Assembly (NCBI RefSeq): GCF_024529955.1
Contig: NZ_AP024854.1
Location: forward strand, 744,001-808,000
DNA: 64,000 nucleotides
Reading direction: 5' to 3'
DNA from: Photobacterium toruni
GTDB lineage: Bacteria; Pseudomonadota; Gammaproteobacteria; Enterobacterales; Vibrionaceae
Shown: one piece after another, positions 56,919 through 64,000 of the stretch
Position numbering within the stretch: the first letter of the stretch is position 1
How the letters are laid out: each line of letters opens with the position of its first letter
Notes under the pieces: model-generated
Told to the model about the DNA's origin: nothing
Seen by the model: only the letters and a program-made list of their open reading frames with translations
Database searches by the model: none
Translations under genes and position numbers: made by a program

Positions 56919-57718
56919 TATCTATTTTGACTGCAACTTATAATCGTTCTGAGTTATTATCTCGCTTGCATAACAGCCTAATAAACCAAACAAATTATAA
57001 TTTTGAATGGATTATTGTAGATGATGGAAGTGATGATGATACTAAGGAGAAAGTTGAAAAATTTATTTCAACGTCTAAATTTTCTATTAAATATGTAAAA
57101 CAATTAAATCAAGGTAAGCATGTTGCTATAAATAAGGCGAGTGAATATATAAATGGCGAATATGTAGTATTAATTGATAGTGATGATGAACTTGTTCCTA
57201 ATGCTATTGAGACAATAAAGAATAAAATTCAACAAGTAGGTGTCAATTCTGATATTGAAGATAATAAAAAAAATATTATTGGTTTTAATTTTAGATGTTT
57301 AGATCATAATAGTAATTTATTAGGTGAAAATATCATAGATGAGCAAGAGAGAATATCAACCCCTATAAAAATGATGAATGTACAACCTGCTGATAGTTCA
57401 TATGTATTTAACTCACATCATTTTAAAAATAATAAATTTCCTTTAATTCGCAATGAAAGATTTTTTCCTGAACTATATGTTTGGAATAAAATTTCAGATC
57501 ATGGAAATATCAAATACTTTTTAAATACACCTATTTGTATTGTTCATTATCAGCAAGAAGGCTTAAGTAGTAATTTTTACAAATTATTAAAAATTTCACC
57601 ATTCGGTTTTAAAATGTATTATAAAGATATGATCACTAGAGATCCTAATTTTAAAAATAAGTTAAAATATTTTGTGAGACTTTTTCAGTGCTATTTTTTG
57701 TCAATAGGTTGTCGTTAA
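56915..57718 (+). CDS. Glycosyltransferase family 2 protein
   Basis: A cytoplasmic GT-A glycosyltransferase of 267 residues. SILTATYNRSELLSRLHNSL at the start, the nucleotide-binding VDDGSDDDT (about 35-43) and the metal-binding DSDDE (about 84-88) are visible; the rest resembles amylovoran/EpsH-type GT2 enzymes. It overlaps the polymerase by 4 bp (ATGA) and is followed 1 bp later by another transferase gene. The donor and linkage cannot be predicted. Confidence 0.88.
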   Translation: MISILTATYNRSELLSRLHNSLINQTNYNFEWIIVDDGSDDDTKEKVEKFISTSKFSIKYVKQLNQGKHVAINKASEYINGEYVVLIDSDDELVPNAIETIKNKIQQVGVNSDIEDNKKNIIGFNFRCLDHNSNLLGENIIDEQERISTPIKMMNVQPADSSYVFNSHHFKNNKFPLIRNERFFPELYVWNKISDHGNIKYFLNTPICIVHYQQEGLSSNFYKLLKISPFGFKMYYKDMITRDPNFKNKLKYFVRLFQCYFLSIGCR

Positions 57719-57719
57719 T

Positions 57720-58781
57720 ATGAATATTTGTATAACAACCAAAACATTAGGGCGTGGTGGTTCTGAAATATTGCTAAGCTATATTATACCGAAGTTAATT
57801 TTATTTGGGCATAATATTGAAGTGGTATATTTTCATAAAATGGATAATGATATATCTAACTTGCTAGAAAGTTATGGGGCAAAAGTTATTTATTTGGGGC
57901 CATTAAATAAAATATCATTAATTTCAACATTAATTAGATATTGGAAGTATTTGAGAAATAATAATGCAATATTATTTGAGCATAGTCCTTTAGTTTCTTT
58001 TTTTTCAAGAATATTGGCTAGAAAAAATAAAATTGTATATGTTGAGCATTCTGTTTTTGAAAATTATAATAGAGTAACTAGATTTCTAAATAAAATCACA
58101 TATAAACTTGTAGATCAAATTATTTGTTGTTCGGATAAAGTATATAGTTCTAACGGTAATATAGGTATAGTTTTAAAAAATGCAGTTGAAATTCGAAACA
58201 AAAAAAGTTTTTTACAACCAGATGATTTATCATTCCCGGACTATAAAATAATAATTTCTGTTGCAAATGTCAGTAAAGTTAAAAATCATGAAATGCTTAT
58301 TAATGCATTCAATAAGGTAAGATACGAAAAAGTAAAATTATTAATTGTTGGTGATGCGAGAGATAATATTGATCAATTGTTAAGAGCTATTTCGTTATCT
58401 GATAAAAGAGGTGATATTATCTACTACGGCCCTTCTAGTGATGTTTTTCCTTTACTATCAATAGCAGATATATTTTGTTTAACATCTATTCATGAAGGAT
58501 TACCTATTTCAATACTTGAAGCAATGTCTTTAGGTTTAGTTCCTGTAAGTACAAATGTTGGTGGTATCCCTGAATTATTAGATGAGAAATGTGGTTTTAT
58601 AACTGAAGTTAATGATACTAATTCCTATGCTAATAAGTTAGATTTATTATTAAGCAATGATTTTTTATATAACGAGTATTCGAGTAACTCTAAAAATAAG
58701 ATAAAAGAACAATATAATTTAGATAGTTATTGTGAACGTATTAATTCAATTTTTCTGAATTACAAGGAAAATAGGGTTTAA
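57720..58781 (+). CDS. Glycosyltransferase family 4 protein
   Basis: A GT-B enzyme of 353 residues with N-terminal acceptor half (TTKTLGRGGSEILLSYIIPK: the usual glycine-rich opening) and C-terminal donor half with SVANVSKVKNHEMLINAF and the E-x7-E motif in HEGLPISILEAMSLGLVPVS. Retaining mechanism expected. One of three consecutive transferases that build the repeat unit. Confidence 0.9.
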   Translation: MNICITTKTLGRGGSEILLSYIIPKLILFGHNIEVVYFHKMDNDISNLLESYGAKVIYLGPLNKISLISTLIRYWKYLRNNNAILFEHSPLVSFFSRILARKNKIVYVEHSVFENYNRVTRFLNKITYKLVDQIICCSDKVYSSNGNIGIVLKNAVEIRNKKSFLQPDDLSFPDYKIIISVANVSKVKNHEMLINAFNKVRYEKVKLLIVGDARDNIDQLLRAISLSDKRGDIIYYGPSSDVFPLLSIADIFCLTSIHEGLPISILEAMSLGLVPVSTNVGGIPELLDEKCGFITEVNDTNSYANKLDLLLSNDFLYNEYSSNSKNKIKEQYNLDSYCERINSIFLNYKENRV

Positions 58782-58783
58782 AA

Positions 58784-59902
58784 ATGAAAATATTGTTTTT
58801 AGTTAATTGTTCCGGTTTCTTTTATTCTCACTTTCTAAGATTGGCTTTATCATTGAAAGAGAAAGGAGTCGATGTTTGTATTGCAGCAGGTAATAATAAT
58901 AAAAAAGATGAATTAGAAAACCTTGGTTTAAAATTTGTATTACTGCCTTTATCTAGAAGTGGAAAAAATATAGCAAAAGAAATAAAAGCATTATATTCGA
59001 TAAATAAAGAAATAATGAGATTTAAACCTGATATTATACATGCATTTACAATTAAACCCGTATTATATGGTTCATTTATAAGTAAAATAAATCCACTTAT
59101 AAAAAGTAATGTTGTTACGTCTATTACTGGATTAGGTTCTTTATCTTTGTCTAAGAATAGAAAAGATGCAGTTTTATGGGGATTAATAGAAAAACTTTAT
59201 AAGTTCTCATTGTCAACATCAAGGACAAAAGTTATTTTTGAAAATAACGATGATATGAATTTTTTTATAGAAAAAGGGATTTCAAATGAACGTAACTCTT
59301 TTGTAGTTAATGGTGCAGGTGTTGATCTTGATATTTTTAATATATCTCATGAAAAGTATGATGTTACAACTATAATTTTAGTATCACGATTATTAAAAGA
59401 TAAAGGTATATCTGAATATATTGAAGCAGGAAAAATTCTCAAAGATGAGGGGGTGAATGTTAGGTTGTTATTAGTTGGGGATATCGATAATAACAATCCG
59501 TCAACAATGAGCGAAAAAGAGATTAAAGATGCTCATAAAAAAGGGTATATTGATTGGGTAGGTTTCCAGAATGATATTGCTAAGTATAATAAATTATCAC
59601 ATATTGCTTGTTTACCTTCCTATAGGGAGGGAAGGCCAAAATCATTAATCGAAGCTACTGCTTGTGGTTTACCTATAATAACAACAGATGTTCCTGGATG
59701 TAGACAGATGGTTGATGATGGTTTAAATGGAATTATAGTACCTGTTAGAAATGCGGTAAAATTAGCAGATGCAATAAAAACTTTATCCTCATCGCCAGAG
59801 ATGATGGATGCTATGGGAAATTATAGTCGTTTGATTTCAGAAAAAATCTATGGTCATAACGCAATAAAAGAGCAGTTTCATAATATTTATGGTATAAAAT
59901 GA
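58784..59902 (+). CDS. Glycosyltransferase family 4 protein, PglA/WbpX-like
   Basis: A GT-B enzyme of 372 residues. The N-terminal KILFLVNCSGFFYSHFLRLA and IIHAFTIKPVLYGSFI, then ITGLGSL, and the C-terminal VSRLLKDKGISEYIEAGKIL and REGRPKSLIEATACGLPIIT (E-x7-E) are typical of the group that includes PglA and related HexNAc transferases. Two bases after the previous gene, overlapping the epimerase by 4 bp. Confidence 0.9.
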   Translation: MKILFLVNCSGFFYSHFLRLALSLKEKGVDVCIAAGNNNKKDELENLGLKFVLLPLSRSGKNIAKEIKALYSINKEIMRFKPDIIHAFTIKPVLYGSFISKINPLIKSNVVTSITGLGSLSLSKNRKDAVLWGLIEKLYKFSLSTSRTKVIFENNDDMNFFIEKGISNERNSFVVNGAGVDLDIFNISHEKYDVTTIILVSRLLKDKGISEYIEAGKILKDEGVNVRLLLVGDIDNNNPSTMSEKEIKDAHKKGYIDWVGFQNDIAKYNKLSHIACLPSYREGRPKSLIEATACGLPIITTDVPGCRQMVDDGLNGIIVPVRNAVKLADAIKTLSSSPEMMDAMGNYSRLISEKIYGHNAIKEQFHNIYGIK

Positions 59903-60843
59903 AAATAATAAAAAATATAATGATAACTGGTATTACTGGTTTTATTGGTTCTAGTATTTTAAAGCAAGCGGCTATATCAAAATATAATATATGTCCGTTA
60001 TCTACTGATGGTAATAAATTAAGAATTGATTCTCACTCTAATTATTTAGAAGTTGTTAATAACATTGACTGTATTATCCATTGCGCCGCTCGTGCACATA
60101 TTATGGACGATACATCTACTAATCCTCTTGATGACTACCGTGAAGTTAATACTAAAGGTACATTAAATCTAGCCAGACAAGCCGTAGAGGCTGGTGTTAA
60201 GCGGTTCATTTTTATCAGTTCAATTAAAGTTAATGGTGAATCAACTCAATTAAAAAAAACCTTTAAATTTGATGATCAACGTTCACCTGAAGATTTTTAT
60301 GGTCAATCTAAATCAGAAGCAGAAGAACAACTATTACAGCTTGCTGAAGAGACAGGCTTAGAAGTCGTAATTATTCGTCCAACATTAGTTTATGGCCCTG
60401 GTGTTAAAGCTAACTTTGCTTCACTTCTAAATTTGGTATCAAAAGGATTACCATTACCTTTTGGATGTATTAAAGATAATAAGCGTAGTTTAGTTTCGGT
60501 TGATAATTTAGTTGATTTAATTGTGACTTGTATTGACCATCCTAAAGCTGTAAATCAAGTGTTTCTTGTGTCTGATGATAACGATGTTTCAACCAGTGCA
60601 ATGGTTCAGCTGATGGCAAAGGCTCTAGGTAAGTCGCAATGGCAATTACCAATACCTACTGTTTGTTATCGATTAGTAGGTAAGGTGTTTGGTAAAGAAG
60701 ATGTAATAAATCGTTTATTAGGTTCTCTTCAGGTCGATATTACTCATACAAAAGAGATATTAGGGTGGAAACCACCGCAGACTCTTGAAGATGGTTTTAA
60801 ACAAACAGCGGATGCTTTTCTTCAAAGTAAATTAAAGGATTAA
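59899..60843 (+). CDS. NAD-dependent nucleotide-sugar epimerase/reductase, WbpV/WbiI-like
   Basis: An extended short-chain dehydrogenase of 314 residues. The NAD loop is GITGFIG (11-17), catalytic pair Y134-x3-K138 (YGQSK), serines at 107-108, and RPTLVYGPGVKANFASLL; the C-terminal GWKPPQTLEDG is typical. Proteins of this type next to a small phosphoglycosyl transferase are often C4-reductases or epimerases making UDP-QuiNAc or UDP-FucNAc precursors from the 4-keto sugar that the WbpM-type enzyme below produces. Base composition becomes less A+T-rich within this gene, near 60.05 kb. Confidence 0.85.
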   Translation: MKIIKNIMITGITGFIGSSILKQAAISKYNICPLSTDGNKLRIDSHSNYLEVVNNIDCIIHCAARAHIMDDTSTNPLDDYREVNTKGTLNLARQAVEAGVKRFIFISSIKVNGESTQLKKTFKFDDQRSPEDFYGQSKSEAEEQLLQLAEETGLEVVIIRPTLVYGPGVKANFASLLNLVSKGLPLPFGCIKDNKRSLVSVDNLVDLIVTCIDHPKAVNQVFLVSDDNDVSTSAMVQLMAKALGKSQWQLPIPTVCYRLVGKVFGKEDVINRLLGSLQVDITHTKEILGWKPPQTLEDGFKQTADAFLQSKLKD

Positions 60844-60847
60844 TATT

Positions 60848-61399
60848 ATGATTCGTTTAATCGATTTTCTTGCGGCATTTTTCGGTTTGTTATTTTTATG
60901 GCCGATATTATTAATAGTGGTTGTTATTGGTTTGTTTGATACAGGTTCTCCCGTATTTATCCAAACCCGTGTGGGTAAAAATAAACAACCATTTAAATTA
61001 ATTAAGTTTCGCACTATGTCGGTGGATACTAAATCAGTTGCTAGTCATTTAGCAAGTAATGCCTCTATTACAAAACTAGGTTCTTTTCTTCGCAAAACAA
61101 AAATTGATGAACTGCCGCAGTTAATTAATGTGTTAAAAGGTGAGATGAGTTTAGTTGGTCCTCGTCCTAATCTATTTAATCAGGAAGATCTGATAGCTGA
61201 ACGCGATAAATTAGGTGTTTATGATGTTTTACCTGGTGTTACTGGTTTATCTCAAGTTCAAAATATTGATATGTCGACACCAAAATTATTAGCAGAGACA
61301 GATAAAAAGATGATCGATAGCTTAACGCTGAAAGATTATTTTAAATATATTTTAATGACAGCGACAGGTAGTGGTAGTGGTGATGCAGTAAAACCTTAG
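60848..61399 (+). CDS. Initiating sugar (phosphoglycosyl) transferase, PglC-type
   Basis: A monotopic phosphoglycosyl transferase of 183 residues that puts the first sugar phosphate on undecaprenyl phosphate. It has the N-terminal reentrant helix ([19 protein letters not shown]), [21 protein letters not shown], the catalytic D87-E88 dyad in [20 protein letters not shown] and PRPNLF. The minimal size, without the extra membrane domain of WcaJ/WbaP, marks the PglC/WecP-type group. It is four bases after the epimerase. Confidence 0.92.
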   Translation: MIRLIDFLAAFFGLLFLWPILLIVVVIGLFDTGSPVFIQTRVGKNKQPFKLIKFRTMSVDTKSVASHLASNASITKLGSFLRKTKIDELPQLINVLKGEMSLVGPRPNLFNQEDLIAERDKLGVYDVLPGVTGLSQVQNIDMSTPKLLAETDKKMIDSLTLKDYFKYILMTATGSGSGDAVKP

Positions 61400-61550
61400 T
61401 TGTGTTTATACTAATTAAATTCTATTTGGAATTCAGTTATTTTAATCTAAACGATAGTGTAATGTTATCGTTTAGATTTGTTGTGCTATAAAAAATAATT
61501 AGTTCGTATCCTCTCTTTTTTGTTAACTTTTTTAATATATAGGCTCCTTT
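61400..61550. repeat. Perfect 13-bp inverted repeat upstream of the dehydratase gene
   Basis: AATCTAAACGATA (61444-61456) and TATCGTTTAGATT (61466-61478) form an exact stem with a 9-base loop. No T run follows, so it is a weak terminator or an operator. Confidence 0.5.
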
Positions 61551-63494
61551 ATGAAAGTGGAACAGTTTATTTTTTCACTGTCTCGTAGTAACAAGCGGTT
61601 AGTAAGTTTAGTTTGTGATGTGTTATTTATTTTTGTGGCTTTCTGGGGGGCGTTTGGTGTTCGTTATGGTCACTTTCATTATTTTCTTAATACTGAGTTG
61701 TGGCAATGTTTTATCATTCTGACTATTACGACATTATTTATATTTGTTCAGCTAGGTTTATATCGTGCAATATTACGTTATTTAACGTTTCATGCATTAC
61801 TTGTTGTTAGTGCTGGTGCGATCTTTTCTGCGATTGTTTTTTCTGGATTAGGTTTTTATTTAGATGCAGGTATCCCCCGCACTGTGCCAATTATCTATGG
61901 TGCATTTTTAGCATTATTAGCTGGTGGTGCTCGTTTAATTATGCGTACTTATATCGCTAATTATAATCATCCAAAAAGTAAGCGTAAATCAGTGGTTATT
62001 TTTGGTGCAGGTACAACAGGGCGTCAGTTGTGTTTGGCCTTGCGTCAAAGTAATGATTATAAGCCTGTAGCATTTGTTGATAATGATGAAAGTTTGCGTA
62101 ATACCACTATGATGGGGATTCGCGTTTATCCTGCCAATAAAATTGCAGCAGTGCTTGATAAATATAATGCCGAGCAAGTGTTATTAGCCTTACCGAATGC
62201 TAGTCGTTCTGAACGTAAAGCAGTATTAAATAATTTACAGCATTTATCGATTGAAGTACGTACGGTGCCTGATATTGAAGATATTGTGAGTGGTAAATCA
62301 AAAATTGATGAATTACGCGAAGTGCCAATTGAAGATTTATTAGGTCGTGATCCAGTTGAACCTGTGGCTGAGTTATTTACCGCTAATATTACTGATAAAG
62401 TCGTCATGGTTACGGGAGCTGGTGGCTCTATTGGCTCTGAGCTTTGTCGTCAAATTATAAATCAAAAACCAGCAAAACTGATATTGTTTGAAGTATCTGA
62501 ATATAACCTTTATATCATTGAAAAAGAGTTAGTTGAAAAGGTTAAAAAAGAAGAATTAAGCGTTGAGATTTATCCATTATTAGGTAGTGTTCAGCGTGAA
62601 AATCGTCTGCAAGCGGTGATGGAAGCATTTCAAGTACAAACCTTATATCATGCTGCTGCATATAAGCATGTGCCAATGGTTGAATTTAATATGGTAGAAG
62701 GGGTACGTAATAACGTTTTTGGTACGCTTTATACTGCACAAGCGGCAATGAATGCTGGGGTTGAAACCTTTGTATTAATTTCTACTGATAAAGCAGTACG
62801 CCCAACCAATGTAATGGGTACGACTAAGCGTATGGCCGAGCTTTCTTTGCAAGCATTAGCTGAAACTTCAACTAAAACTCGTTTTTGTATGGTGCGCTTT
62901 GGTAACGTATTAGGCTCATCGGGTTCTGTTATTCCATTGTTTAAGCGCCAAATTGCTGAAGGTGGCCCAGTTACTGTTACTGATCCTAATATCATTCGTT
63001 ACTTTATGACTATTCCAGAAGCTGCGCAGTTGGTGATCCAAGCTGGTGCAATGGGCAAAGGTGGTGATGTATTTGTATTAGATATGGGCGAACCTGTTAA
63101 GATCGCTGAATTAGCTGCGAAATTAATTAAGTTGTCAGGTTTAGAAGTAAAAGATGCAGCAAACTCTAATGGGGATATTGAAATCCAATACACAGGATTA
63201 CGCCCTGGTGAGAAACTGTATGAAGAATTATTGATTGGCGATAATGTGGATAAAACTAAGCACGAACGTATTATGACCGCGGATGAAGTTTATTTGCCTT
63301 GGTCTGAACTTGAGCCGCTATTACAACGCTTAAATGCAGCATGTCATGATTTTGAGCATGAAATGATACGTGATATTTTGCTTGAAGCACCAACAGGTTT
63401 TGTTCCGACCGATGGTATTTGTGACATTGTATGGAATAATAAACCGCATTCTCAATTGGCTGAAGTGATACCGCATCAATCAATTAGTGCTTAG
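61551..63494 (+). CDS. WbpM/FlaA1-type UDP-sugar 4,6-dehydratase
   Basis: A membrane-bound nucleotide-sugar dehydratase of 647 residues. Four N-terminal helices (about 15-120), a first Rossmann domain (VVIFGAGTTGRQL, about 145-157) and a catalytic extended SDR with MVTGAGGSIGSELCRQI (about 285-301), YHAAAYKHVPMVE, ISTDKAVRPTNVMGTTKRMAE in which methionine stands where simple SDRs have tyrosine, as in WbpM. It converts UDP-GlcNAc to the 4-keto-6-deoxy sugar. Product probably feeds the epimerase/reductase at 59.9 kb and the PGT. Confidence 0.92.
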   Translation: MKVEQFIFSLSRSNKRLVSLVCDVLFIFVAFWGAFGVRYGHFHYFLNTELWQCFIILTITTLFIFVQLGLYRAILRYLTFHALLVVSAGAIFSAIVFSGLGFYLDAGIPRTVPIIYGAFLALLAGGARLIMRTYIANYNHPKSKRKSVVIFGAGTTGRQLCLALRQSNDYKPVAFVDNDESLRNTTMMGIRVYPANKIAAVLDKYNAEQVLLALPNASRSERKAVLNNLQHLSIEVRTVPDIEDIVSGKSKIDELREVPIEDLLGRDPVEPVAELFTANITDKVVMVTGAGGSIGSELCRQIINQKPAKLILFEVSEYNLYIIEKELVEKVKKEELSVEIYPLLGSVQRENRLQAVMEAFQVQTLYHAAAYKHVPMVEFNMVEGVRNNVFGTLYTAQAAMNAGVETFVLISTDKAVRPTNVMGTTKRMAELSLQALAETSTKTRFCMVRFGNVLGSSGSVIPLFKRQIAEGGPVTVTDPNIIRYFMTIPEAAQLVIQAGAMGKGGDVFVLDMGEPVKIAELAAKLIKLSGLEVKDAANSNGDIEIQYTGLRPGEKLYEELLIGDNVDKTKHERIMTADEVYLPWSELEPLLQRLNAACHDFEHEMIRDILLEAPTGFVPTDGICDIVWNNKPHSQLAEVIPHQSISA

Positions 63495-63521
63495 CTTTTA
63501 ATAAATTGAAAATACATTAAT

Positions 63522-63553
63522 ACCTGTATTGCTTTGCAGTACGGGTGTTTTTT
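63522..63553 (+). terminator. Terminator after the dehydratase gene
   Basis: ACCTGTATTGC (63522-63532) pairs with GCAGTACGGGT (63536-63546) with two G-U pairs, followed by seven T after one base. Confidence 0.75.
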
Positions 63554-63594
63554 AAGTATTAATTTGATATGAGTATTTAAAGGATTATTTCTAA

Positions 63595-64000
63595 ATGAAT
63601 CAAATCAAATCAAATCAAAAAAGCAGTCATCCCTGTTGCTGGTCTTGGAACACGTATGCTATCTGGAACTAAATTCCTAAAGAAATGCTGCCAATCGTTG
63701 ATAAGCCACTGATTCAATACATCGTTAATGAGTGTGTTAATGCTGGCATTAAAGAAATTGTTTTGGTGACCCACTCATCTAAGAACGCGATTGAAAACCA
63801 CTTTGATACTTCTTTTGAGTTAGAAGCGACTTTAGAAGCGCGTGTTAAGCGTCAGTTGTTAGATGAAGTGAAAGCGATTTGTCCTAAAGACGTGACGATT
63901 ATGCATGTACGTCAAGGACAAGCAAAAGGCTTAGGTCATGCGGTTCTGTGTGCTAAACCTTTGATTGGTGATCAGCCGTTTGTAGTTGTGTTGCCTGATG
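63595..64000 (+). pseudogene. galU: UTP--glucose-1-phosphate uridylyltransferase GalU, frame-disrupted at 5' end and truncated by window
   Basis: UDP-glucose pyrophosphorylase needed for UDP-glucose and UDP-galactose. From 63685 the frame reads [21 protein letters not shown] to the window end with no stop, clearly GalU. Upstream, KKAVIPVAGLGTRML is in a different frame, and the ATG at 63595 leads through a pentanucleotide repeat to a stop TAA at 63670. So the N-terminal 30 residues require two frame changes. It is either a true disruption, a phase-variable start, or an assembly error. The 3' part lies beyond the window. Confidence 0.6.

Overview
The window looks like a chromosomal segment of a marine gammaproteobacterium in the Vibrionaceae, most likely Photobacterium. 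I infer this from gene order and protein similarity alone: ackA-pta beside yfbV and yfbU, focA-pflB-pflA with fhs, tandem tRNA-Tyr genes, a PTS/manA cluster arranged like one known in Vibrio, aroC-epmC-yfcL, and yjbEFGH next to a wza-wzb-wzc locus. I had no database search. Most of the sequence is ordinary core genome; the accessory part is the polysaccharide locus at the right end.

Region 1 (1-15.4 kb): acetate fermentation genes ackA-pta (pta runs off the left edge), yfbV, a small conserved protein, the rRNA methyltransferase gene rlmA, a porin, a two-component pair whose regulator has a strikingly degraded sigma-54 AAA+ domain, yfbU, fhs, and a candidate 34-residue membrane protein. Region 2 (14.7-23.2 kb): the anaerobic formate module focA-pflB-pflA with an FNR-like site upstream of focA, then xthA, an SDR oxidoreductase and a receiver-TPR response regulator.

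Region 3 (23.2-24.3 kb): six tRNA-Tyr(GTA) genes on the minus strand, formed by three copies of a 349-bp two-gene unit, with a stable-RNA-type promoter and a terminator. Region 4 (24.4-41.2 kb): an RND efflux pair, rluF, a fructose-type PTS/mannose cluster (IIB, HPr-like/EIIA protein, AraC regulator, manA, fruA), aroC, a TRIC-like protein, epmC, yfcL and a wzz-like gene. Palindromic 140-150 bp repeats sit between rluF and the PTS genes (three tandem copies) and between manA and fruA.

Region 5 (41.2-64 kb): ompA and the yjbEFGH operon on the minus strand, divergent from wza-wzb-wzc, which has a JUMPstart/ops element in its leader. After wzc comes a graveyard of insertion sequences (an IS630-type remnant split by an IS1595-type remnant), then an A+T-rich block of flippase, acetyltransferase, polymerase and glycosyltransferase genes. 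Less A+T-rich genes follow: an epimerase, an initiating phosphoglycosyl transferase, a WbpM-type dehydratase and the start of a frame-disrupted galU. Together these form a Wzx/Wzy-type capsule or exopolysaccharide locus: PGT priming, sequential sugar addition, flipping, polymerisation, and export through Wza/Wzc with Wzb as phosphatase.

I found no CRISPR array, prophage, toxin-antitoxin or recognisable defence system. The best leads are the tRNA-Tyr triplication with compensating changes, the degraded sigma-54 activator, the palindromic repeat family, the small membrane protein, a candidate structured RNA near 4.95 kb, and the broken galU start.
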